A DNA stretch of 7,433 bases from an uncultured Eubacteriales bacterium (GTDB lineage: Bacteria; Bacillota; Clostridia; Oscillospirales; Oscillospiraceae), in assembly GCA_900555735.1 (NCBI GenBank), contig USMI01000095.1:1-7433 (forward strand). The letters are read 5' to 3'. Made by a program: the position numbers and the translations under genes. Position 1 is the stretch's first letter; each line of letters starts with the position of its first letter. The notes beneath the pieces are model-generated. The model saw only the letters and a program-made list of their open reading frames with translations. It had not been told where the DNA came from and ran no database searches. Shown piece by piece: positions 1 to 4,698 of this stretch.

Positions 1-650
1 GAAGCCGTTTTGACCAGCAGCTGGCGCTGCTGAACCGTGAACTGATCGAGATGGGTGCGCTGTGCGAGGAGGTCATTGCCGCCGCGGCCAAGGCCCTGAT
101 GGAGGGCGACACCGCGCTGGCGGCACGGGTCATCTCCCGCGCCGGAGAAATCGACCGCAAGGAGCGGGATATCGAGTCCCTGTGCCTGAAGCTGCTGTTG
201 CAGCAGCAGCCGGTGGCCCGTGACCTGCGGCAGATCAGCGCCGCGTTGAAGATGATCACCGACATGGAGCGCATCGGCGATCAGGCGGAGGACATCGCAG
301 AGATCATCGGCTTTCTGAAAGGCCGCTCCGGCGAGGAGTGCGCCTTTGTGGGCCACATGGCCCGCTCCGCCATCTCCATGGTCACCGGCAGCGTGGACGC
401 CTACGTCCGGCAGGATGTCGCGCTGGCCCACGAGGTCATTGCCCGTGACGACGTGGTGGACGAGGACTTCCGCAAAGTGAAGGCCACGCTGATCGACTGG
501 ATCGCCCAGCGGCCCGACGACGGCGAATACGCCCTTGACCTGCTGATGATCGCCAAATACTTTGAACGCATCGGTGACCACGCCACCAACATTGCCGAGT
601 GGGTGGTGTTTGCCGTGACCGGCGTTCACAATGGGGAGGAATTGACATGA
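1..650 (+). CDS. phoU: PhoU, phosphate transport and signalling regulator (5' end cut)
   Basis: PhoU links the Pst phosphate transporter to the PhoR/PhoB system and keeps the regulon off when phosphate is plentiful; it acts in the cytoplasm at the membrane. The open frame enters at base 3 (residues SRFDQQLALLNRELIEMG), which matches the usual PhoU start. Bases 1-2 (GA) fit the end of an Arg codon, so only the ATG and one base are probably missing, giving about 217 residues, the normal family length. Both copies of the duplicated three-helix PhoU repeat carry the metal-binding signature: ERIGDQAEDIAE (from base 267) and ERIGDHATNIAE (from base 564). The internal ATG at base 51 is therefore not the real start. 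The stop overlaps the next gene by ATGA (647-650). The pst transporter genes are expected just upstream, but that is inference. Confidence 0.96.
   Translation, partial: SRFDQQLALLNRELIEMGALCEEVIAAAAKALMEGDTALAARVISRAGEIDRKERDIESLCLKLLLQQQPVARDLRQISAALKMITDMERIGDQAEDIAEIIGFLKGRSGEECAFVGHMARSAISMVTGSVDAYVRQDVALAHEVIARDDVVDEDFRKVKATLIDWIAQRPDDGEYALDLLMIAKYFERIGDHATNIAEWVVFAVTGVHNGEELT
633..640 (+). promoter_or_regulatory. Ribosome binding site of the response regulator
   Basis: GGGGAGGA lies inside the last codons of phoU, six bases before the ATG at 647. It fixes the regulator start at 647 rather than at the in-frame ATG at 599, and points to translational coupling with phoU. Confidence 0.8.
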
Positions 651-1321
651 TCTGGTGTGTGGAGGATGACGCCAGCATCCGCGAGATCGAGGTATATACG
701 CTGAACTCCACGGGTTTTCAGGCCCGTGGCTTTGCCGACGGCGCCAGCTTCCGGGAAGCGCTGGAAACGGGGACGCCGGAGCTGGTGCTGCTGGACGTGA
801 TGCTGCCCGGAGAGGACGGCGTGTCGCTGCTGCGCTATCTGCGTCAGACACCCCGGACACAGGCGGTGCCCGTCATCATGGCCACCGCCAAGGGCATGGA
901 ATACGACAAGATACAAAGTCTCGACATGGGGGCCGACGACTATCTGGTAAAGCCCTTCGGCATGATGGAGATGGTCTCCCGCGTCAAGGCAGTGCTGCGG
1001 CGCTGCGCCCCGGCCCAGCAGAGCCATCGGCTTTCCAGTGGCAGCGTCACGCTGGATCTGGACGGCCACACCGTCACGGCGGAGGGCCAGCGGGTGACGC
1101 TGGCCTTCAAGGAATTTGAGCTGCTGCGGCTGTTTCTGTCCCACCCCGGCATGGCCTATACACGGGATCAGCTGTTCAACAACGTATGGGGCGCGGACTA
1201 TGTGGGCGAGAGCCGCACGGTGGACATGCACATCCGCACCCTGCGCCAGAAGCTGGGCGCATGCGGCGAGCATATCGCCACGGTGCGGGGCGTGGGCTAC
1301 CGCTGGGAGGTACAGGCATGA
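647..1321 (+). CDS. phoB: OmpR/PhoB-family response regulator, phosphate-type
   Basis: A 224-residue DNA-binding response regulator. The receiver domain (about 1-118) shows the acidic pair D7-D8, the phospho-acceptor D50 in LLDVMLP, the switch T80 and the conserved K102 in VKPF. A winged-helix output domain (about 126-221) carries the OmpR-type ending VDMHIRTLRQKL...TVRGVGYRW. The start at 647 is chosen from the ribosome site at 633-640 and because MIWCVEDD puts the acidic pair where the fold needs it; the longer frame from 599 would add 16 residues translated from phoU in another frame. It overlaps phoU and the kinase gene by ATGA at each end, so the three are almost certainly co-transcribed. 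By context it should be the PhoB (PhoP in Bacillus) regulator activated by the next gene's product; the specific assignment rests on neighbourhood, not on the domain alone. Confidence 0.93.
   Translation: MIWCVEDDASIREIEVYTLNSTGFQARGFADGASFREALETGTPELVLLDVMLPGEDGVSLLRYLRQTPRTQAVPVIMATAKGMEYDKIQSLDMGADDYLVKPFGMMEMVSRVKAVLRRCAPAQQSHRLSSGSVTLDLDGHTVTAEGQRVTLAFKEFELLRLFLSHPGMAYTRDQLFNNVWGADYVGESRTVDMHIRTLRQKLGACGEHIATVRGVGYRWEVQA
1305..1310 (+). promoter_or_regulatory. Ribosome binding site of the sensor kinase
   Basis: GGGAGG is followed by a seven-base spacer and the ATG at 1318. It selects this start over the far upstream in-frame ATG at 1186, which would read through the regulator gene. Confidence 0.75.
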
Positions 1322-2982
1322 CAAAAAAAATCTTCCGTTCCATGATCCTCACCGCCGGCGCGGTGCTGCTGGCCAGCATGGTCATCATCATGGGATGCCT
1401 ATACGAATACTTCTGCGGCGTGCAGGAGCAGCAGCTGAAGGACGAGCTGAGCCTTGCCGCGTCCGCCATAGAGCGGCTGGACGGCCAGAGCTATCTCACC
1501 TCCCTCCGCTCTGACCGCTATCGTCTGACATGGGTGGCAGCGGACGGCACGGTGCTGTACGACACGCAGGCCGATGCCGGTACTATGGAAAACCACAGCC
1601 AGCGTCAGGAGATCCAGCAGGCGCTGCTGGCCGGACACGGTGAGAGCAGCCGCTACTCCGCCACGCTGCTGGAAAAAACGCTCTATCAGGCCCAGCGGCT
1701 CAACGACGGCACGGTGCTGCGTATCTCCATCAGCCGCGCCACGGCAGGCGTGCTGGTGCTGGGCATGCTCCAGCCCTTCCTTGTGGTGCTGGTGGTGGCG
1801 CTGGCCCTGTCGGCGCTGCTGGCGCGGCGTCTGGCCCAGCATATCGTAAAGCCCCTGAATAAGTTGGATCTGGAGCACCCGCTGGACAACGACACCTATG
1901 AGGAGCTGTCTCCCCTGCTGGGCCGCATCAACCAGCAGCGCCGACAGATCGACGCGCAGGTACAGGAGCTGCGGCGCAAGCAGGACGAATTTGAGCAGAT
2001 CACCGGCAGCATGAAGGAGGGCCTTGTGCTGCTGAACGAAGCGGGCGCGATCCTCAGCATCAACCCCGCGGCCCGCGGCCTGTTTCACACCGACGCCGCC
2101 TGTCTGGGGCAGGACTTCCTGACCATCGAGCGCAGCACCGAGGTGAGCCACGCGCTGGAGACCGCCATAGCACAGGGCCACAGCGAGATCCACACGGAGC
2201 GGGACGGCCGGGAGTACCAGCTGGACATCAGCCGCATCGGCTCCGAGGGCGACATCACCGGTGCGGTGGTGCTGGCCTTCGACGTGACGGAGCAGGCGCT
2301 GGCCCAGCGCAACCGCCGGGAGTTCACCGCCAACGTGTCCCATGAGCTGAAAACCCCGCTGCAATCCATTATGGGCAGCGCGGAGCTGATGGAGAACGGT
2401 CTGGTAAAGCCGGAGGATATGCCGGTGTTCGTAGGCCGTATCCGCAGCGAGGCGGCACGGCTGGTGACACTGATCGAGGATATCATCCGCCTGTCCCAGC
2501 TGGACGAGGGCGTGGAGTTGCCCACCGAAAGCGTGGCGCTGCGGCCGCTGGCGGAGGAGACCGTCTCCTCCCTTCACGACGCGGCTGCCGCCAAAAACGT
2601 GACTCTCTCCGTCACCGGCGAGGCTGTCACCGTCCGCAGCGTGCGGCGTCTGCTGTCTGAGATCCTCTATAACCTGTGCGACAACGCCATCAAGTACAAT
2701 GTTCCCAACGGCGGTGTCACCGTGGACCTCTCCCCTACCGCCAACGGCGCGGCGCTGACCGTGTCCGACACCGGCATCGGCATCCCGCCGGAGCACCAGA
2801 GCCGGGTATTCGAGCGGTTCTACCGGGTGGACAAGAGCCATTCCCGCCAGAGCGGCGGCACCGGTCTGGGCCTGTCCATCGTCAAGCACGCGGTGCAGGA
2901 TCTGGGCGGCGCCATCCATCTGGACAGCACGCCCGGTCAGGGCACATCCATCCGGGTGACCATCCCCAACAAGGAAGCATAA
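1318..2982 (+). CDS. phoR: PhoR-type membrane sensor histidine kinase
   Basis: A 554-residue sensor kinase. Visible order: first membrane segment (about 9-30), an outside domain of some 110 residues (about 31-142), second membrane segment (about 143-168), a short linker in the HAMP position (about 170-222), a PAS domain (about 225-328), the dimerisation/phospho-acceptor helix with H342 in SHELKTPL, and the ATPase domain with the N box (N452, N456), DTGIGIP (484-490), the F box FERFYRVD (498-505) and the G2 box GTGLGLS (514-520). All catalytic blocks are intact, so it should autophosphorylate H342 and pass the phosphate to D50 of the preceding regulator. With phoU in the same operon, the likely signal is phosphate supply through Pst/PhoU. 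The stop codon lies inside the terminator stem that follows. PhoR is the best name; the two-membrane-segment, PAS-containing layout fits Gram-positive PhoR. Confidence 0.93.
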   Translation: MTKKIFRSMILTAGAVLLASMVIIMGCLYEYFCGVQEQQLKDELSLAASAIERLDGQSYLTSLRSDRYRLTWVAADGTVLYDTQADAGTMENHSQRQEIQQALLAGHGESSRYSATLLEKTLYQAQRLNDGTVLRISISRATAGVLVLGMLQPFLVVLVVALALSALLARRLAQHIVKPLNKLDLEHPLDNDTYEELSPLLGRINQQRRQIDAQVQELRRKQDEFEQITGSMKEGLVLLNEAGAILSINPAARGLFHTDAACLGQDFLTIERSTEVSHALETAIAQGHSEIHTERDGREYQLDISRIGSEGDITGAVVLAFDVTEQALAQRNRREFTANVSHELKTPLQSIMGSAELMENGLVKPEDMPVFVGRIRSEAARLVTLIEDIIRLSQLDEGVELPTESVALRPLAEETVSSLHDAAAAKNVTLSVTGEAVTVRSVRRLLSEILYNLCDNAIKYNVPNGGVTVDLSPTANGAALTVSDTGIGIPPEHQSRVFERFYRVDKSHSRQSGGTGLGLSIVKHAVQDLGGAIHLDSTPGQGTSIRVTIPNKEA

Positions 2983-3020
2983 CAAAAAGGAGGCCGCTGG
3001 CCTCCTTTTTGTTATGCTTC
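2974..3020. terminator. Bidirectional intrinsic terminator between convergent operons
   Basis: A perfect 22-bp inverted repeat (2974-2995 with 2999-3020) with a three-base loop. The GC core GGAGGCC/GGCCTCC is flanked by A5 on the left (2984-2988) and T5 on the right (3006-3010), so each strand sees a GC hairpin followed by a T run. It ends the kinase operon on the plus strand and the alkyltransferase-like gene (stop at 3022-3024) on the minus strand. The left arm covers the last codons and the stop of the kinase gene. Confidence 0.93.
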
Positions 3021-3021
3021 T

Positions 3022-3333
3022 TTACGGCTCCCAGCGGAAGCGTTTCATGTCCACATGGGCCGCGTCCTTCATGGCCACGCCCTCCGCCTCCAGCAGCGCG
3101 CGCTGCTCCGGCCAGTGGGGCGCCAGCCGCCCGGCGTGGTTCACCACCCGATGGCAGGGATAATCACCGTACAGCTCGGCCCGGCTCAGCACCTTGCCCA
3201 CCAGACGGGCGTTCCGCTCCCGCCCGATCAGCGCGGCGATCTGACCGTAGGAGGCCACGCGGCCCTCCGGTATCTCCGCCACCACCGACAGGATCTCATA
3301 GACCAGACCGTCGTCCAGCACGGCGGCGCTCAC
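3022..3333 (-). CDS. MGMT-family DNA-binding/alkyltransferase-like protein, minimal form
   Basis: A 103-residue protein made only of the C-terminal DNA-binding domain of O6-alkylguanine-DNA alkyltransferases. Visible family marks: IPEGRVASYGQIAALIG (21-37), the helix-turn-helix segment ARLVGKVLS with R43 as the likely base-flipping arginine, and PCHRVVN with C60, the methyl-acceptor position in MGMT/Ogt. ATL proteins, which sense but do not repair, have Trp there, so the retained Cys leaves repair possible. There is no N-terminal ribonuclease-H-like domain. I place the start at GTG 3331-3333: it is preceded by GGGAGGAGG at seven bases and overlaps the barstar stop by GTGA. The in-frame ATG at 3349-3351 would place the ribosome site inside the gene. 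It is the last gene of the barnase-barstar unit; a functional link to them is not evident. Whether it repairs DNA or only recognises lesions cannot be read from sequence. Confidence 0.88.
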   Translation of the reverse strand: MSAAVLDDGLVYEILSVVAEIPEGRVASYGQIAALIGRERNARLVGKVLSRAELYGDYPCHRVVNHAGRLAPHWPEQRALLEAEGVAMKDAAHVDMKRFRWEP

Positions 3334-3608
3334 GGCGCGTCCTCCTCCCATACCACGGAGAGAAGGCCATTTTCCGCAGCGCAGTCCGCCAGCACCCGCC
3401 GCAGCGGCAGCACATAGCCGCCCAGTGTCTCCGCCAGCGCCCGGCTGTTGCGGATCACCAACTCCGTCGGCTCCGTGATCTCCGTCAGGCAGTCATGCAG
3501 GGCGTCCAGATTGCCGCCGTACCAATCGGGGAAATGCAGCCCCGCCGCCAGCGTCTGATGCAGGGTCTCGCGGCTGCCTACGCTGCCGCCATCCAGTATG
3601 AATCGCAT
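3330..3608 (-). CDS. Barstar-family ribonuclease inhibitor
   Basis: A 92-residue cytoplasmic inhibitor of the barnase-type enzyme encoded just upstream. It aligns without gaps to Bacillus amyloliquefaciens barstar over the binding region: LHQTL at 16-20, P27, Y30, N33, D35, D39 and C40 sit at the same residue numbers as in mature barstar. D35 and D39, which occupy the enzyme's active site in the known complex, are kept. W38 of barstar is His here and Y29 is Trp; D75 and E79 appear to match E76 and E80. The protein is acidic, as expected. The ATG at 3608 is preferred because GGGGAGGA (3615-3622) is six bases away; the ATG at 3614, which overlaps the ribonuclease stop by ATGA, touches the ribosome site. 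Either start keeps the genes coupled. Its expected role is to shield the producer from enzyme that folds before export. Confidence 0.9.
   Translation of the reverse strand: MRFILDGGSVGSRETLHQTLAAGLHFPDWYGGNLDALHDCLTEITEPTELVIRNSRALAETLGGYVLPLRRVLADCAAENGLLSVVWEEDAP
3341..3349 (-). promoter_or_regulatory. Ribosome binding site deciding a GTG start
   Basis: On the minus strand GGGAGGAGG sits seven bases before GTG (3333-3331) and lies inside the end of the barstar-like gene. It immediately follows an in-frame ATG (3351-3349, one base shared), which is too close to it to use it, so the GTG is the better start. Confidence 0.7.
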
Positions 3609-3610
3609 GG

Positions 3611-4150
3611 TCATTCCTCCCCGTACAGCAGCGTAAAGCTCTCATAATGGTCGCCGGTATAGTAGATCAGGCCGTCGTTGGAGAACACGATCCGCTCCGC
3701 GCCCCGCTTGTCTGCGCCCAGCGTGTTGATGTCGCACTCGGTGTAGGTGCGGCCCTCCGCCTCCGGCAGCAGGCCCTCATAGTTGCCGAAGCGGCTGCCG
3801 CCGATGCATTTACCGGGGGCGTAAGGCTCCAGCGAGCCACCGCTCCAGCCCAGCGCCTGCGCCTCCTTCTTGGTGATGAAGTTGCCGGGCAGATGGCCGT
3901 AGGTGTGGATGTACAGGGCCACATCCTCCTTGGTGGTATAGCTGCCGTCCTCGTCGACGGCCGTGGCGTCCGTATCGCTGCCCTCCGGCGTATCGGAGGG
4001 CTGTGCATCCTCCGGCAGCGTATCCTGCTGCTCCTGCTGCGGCTGGTCGCCGCCGGTGATCCCGATGACAACGGTGCTGTCAGTCCCGCAGCCCACCAGC
4101 GCCAACGCCATCACCAGCGCCAGCAGCCACGCGGTCAATCTCTTTTTCAT
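3611..4150 (-). CDS. Barnase-type guanyl-preferring ribonuclease, predicted lipoprotein
   Basis: A 179-residue exported protein. Residues 1-20 form a lipoprotein signal (MKKR, hydrophobic run, lipobox LVGC) with C21 as the lipid anchor. A Gln/Asp/Glu/Pro-rich linker (about 33-69) leads to a barnase domain (about 70-176). It matches barnase closely, for example ITKKEAQALGW and the stretch from APGK to DIN without gaps. Equivalents of the catalytic residues are present: K94 (K27), E138 (E73), R149 (R83), R153 (R87) and H168 (H102). R59 of barnase is Tyr (Y124). Two cysteines, C115 and C139, replace S50 and A74. The enzyme should cleave RNA after guanine at the outer membrane face or nearby. The start is ATG 4150, preceded by AGGAGGT at six bases; a longer frame from 4195 would hide the signal peptide. 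The barstar gene follows with overlapping ends. Ribonuclease identity is strong; anchoring is predicted; the biological target is unknown. Confidence 0.93.
   Translation of the reverse strand: MKKRLTAWLLALVMALALVGCGTDSTVVIGITGGDQPQQEQQDTLPEDAQPSDTPEGSDTDATAVDEDGSYTTKEDVALYIHTYGHLPGNFITKKEAQALGWSGGSLEPYAPGKCIGGSRFGNYEGLLPEAEGRTYTECDINTLGADKRGAERIVFSNDGLIYYTGDHYESFTLLYGEE
3615..3622 (-). promoter_or_regulatory. Ribosome binding site of the barstar-like gene
   Basis: GGGGAGGA on the minus strand, within the last codons of the ribonuclease gene, six bases before the ATG at 3608 and directly against the ATG at 3614. The spacing favours the 3608 start, which also matches the length of known barstars. 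Confidence 0.7.
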
Positions 4151-4217
4151 GGGTCTACCTCCTAATGTATCATGGAACAGCACTTCGTCGATCAAACGCC
4201 AGTCCTGTTAACATATA
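4151..4217 (-). other. Short intergenic leader between the two lipoprotein genes
   Basis: Sixty-seven bases holding the AGGAGGT ribosome site (4157-4163) of the ribonuclease gene. I see no convincing terminator; a 5-bp AACAG/CTGTT match has a long loop and no T run. A TTGATC element about 18 bases before GATACA could be a weak promoter, but it is not convincing. Read-through from the upstream lipoprotein gene is the simpler reading. Confidence 0.5.
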
Positions 4218-4598
4218 TCACTCTTCCACGAGGACAAATATCATACCGGTCTCCCATAGCTCCTCGCCATATGGGAGACTGGATCGGGCCGACACAAATT
4301 GCAGCCTGTTATCGTCAAGCAGCCGGAACGTCCATTTGCACGGAATGTCCGCAAATACAGTCTCCATCACCACTTCGTTCCCGTTCCTCACCATTGGACC
4401 TGACGGCTGGTACGATACCGCGACCGACTGGATCACATCCAGCGTATTCCCTCTCACAAGCAGATACGGGACAGCAATACCGTCCTCCCCCGCTCCCTCC
4501 GGGATATACCTTCCATCGGTCAGGGAGAAGTCTTTGGCTTGACATCCTGCCAGAAGCACGACCACCAACGCCAGAGAAAGGGCGAGAAATTTTTTCAT
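4218..4598 (-). CDS. Small lipoprotein of unknown function
   Basis: A 126-residue protein that I do not recognise as a named family. Residues 1-18 form a lipoprotein signal ending in the lipobox LAGC with C19 as anchor. The rest (about 20-126) has no membrane segment and reads as a small beta-rich outside domain: LTDGRYIPEG (26-35), a central hydrophobic stretch PYLLVRGNTLDVI (44-56), then DIPCKWTFRLLDDNRLQF (84-101). That resembles in style the short ligand-binding or inhibitor-like lipoproteins common in Firmicutes, but this is only a resemblance. One cysteine (C87) remains in the mature part. AGGAGGT (4605-4611) lies six bases before the ATG, and a TATAAT box is upstream. It is the first gene of the unit with the ribonuclease 67 bases downstream, so the two lipoproteins may work at the same surface. 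Its base composition is lower in GC than its neighbours (169 of 300 bases over 4261-4560). Confidence 0.85.
   Translation of the reverse strand: MKKFLALSLALVVVLLAGCQAKDFSLTDGRYIPEGAGEDGIAVPYLLVRGNTLDVIQSVAVSYQPSGPMVRNGNEVVMETVFADIPCKWTFRLLDDNRLQFVSARSSLPYGEELWETGMIFVLVEE
4249..4279. repeat. Inverted repeat inside the small lipoprotein gene
   Basis: A perfect 10-bp inverted repeat, GTCTCCCATA (4249-4258) with TATGGGAGAC (4270-4279), loop of 11 bases. A further C-G, C-G pair flanks a G-T mismatch (4246-4248 with 4280-4282). It lies in the last quarter of the coding region and has no T run, so it does not look like a terminator. It could be a chance result of coding or an RNA hairpin affecting message stability. 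Confidence 0.5.
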
Positions 4599-4620
4599 GT
4601 GCCTACCTCCTGTTTATCTG

Positions 4621-4626
4621 ATTATA
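4621..4626 (-). promoter_or_regulatory. Likely -10 box upstream of the lipoprotein-barnase unit
   Basis: On the minus strand the hexamer is TATAAT, exactly the sigma-A consensus, in an AT-rich patch. A start of transcription near 4614 would give a leader of about 15 bases carrying AGGAGGT. The -35 region is weak: at a 17-base spacing the sequence is GCTTTG. No other promoter of similar quality is seen in the four-gene unit. Confidence 0.5.
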
Positions 4627-4647
4627 TTGTTACTATCCTACCACAAA

Positions 4648-4694
4648 GCACATAAAAAATCCACCCTTAACCGAGGGGTGGATTTTTTATGTGC
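4648..4694. terminator. Terminator after the M18 aminopeptidase gene
   Basis: A perfect 19-bp inverted repeat (4648-4666 with 4676-4694) with a nine-base loop. The core CCACCC/GGGTGG is flanked by A6 and T6, so on the minus strand the GC stem is followed by a T run. It begins four bases past the aminopeptidase stop codon. It is symmetrical and would work on both strands, but no plus-strand gene ends here. Its left edge lies about 20 bases from the TATAAT box of the next unit. Confidence 0.9.
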
Positions 4695-4698
4695 GGTG

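Noticed and set aside
599..646. Longer start for the response regulator
   Set aside because: It overlaps phoU coding sequence and adds residues not seen before the first strand of receiver domains; the ATG at 647 has GGGGAGGA upstream.
1..650. Start of phoU at the internal ATG (51)
   Set aside because: The 16 residues upstream in frame match the normal PhoU N-terminus, so the gene begins just outside the window.
1186..1317. Longer start for the sensor kinase, adding 44 residues
   Set aside because: It lies wholly inside the regulator gene in another frame and would bury the N-terminal membrane segment; the ATG at 1318 has a good ribosome site.
1399..2985. Long minus-strand open frame of 528 codons opposite the sensor kinase
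   Set aside because: An antisense shadow of a GC-rich gene; the His/Gln/Arg-rich product shows no domain, whereas the plus strand has a complete kinase.
2676..3647. Plus-strand open frame spanning the phoR end and the opposite genes
   Set aside because: It runs through a strong terminator, and its Arg/Pro-rich composition is typical of out-of-frame reading.
4151..4195. Longer start for the ribonuclease gene, adding 15 residues
   Set aside because: It would precede the MKKR lipoprotein signal with acidic and polar residues, and it ignores the AGGAGGT site before ATG 4150.
4151..4217. Possible terminator or promoter between the two lipoprotein genes
   Set aside because: The only pairing is 5 bp with a long loop and no T run, and the promoter-like hexamers are poor; I keep it as leader sequence only.
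3647..4621. Plus-strand frames opposite the two lipoprotein genes
   Set aside because: The minus-strand frames have signal peptides, ribosome sites and, for one, clear barnase homology; the opposite frames have none of these.
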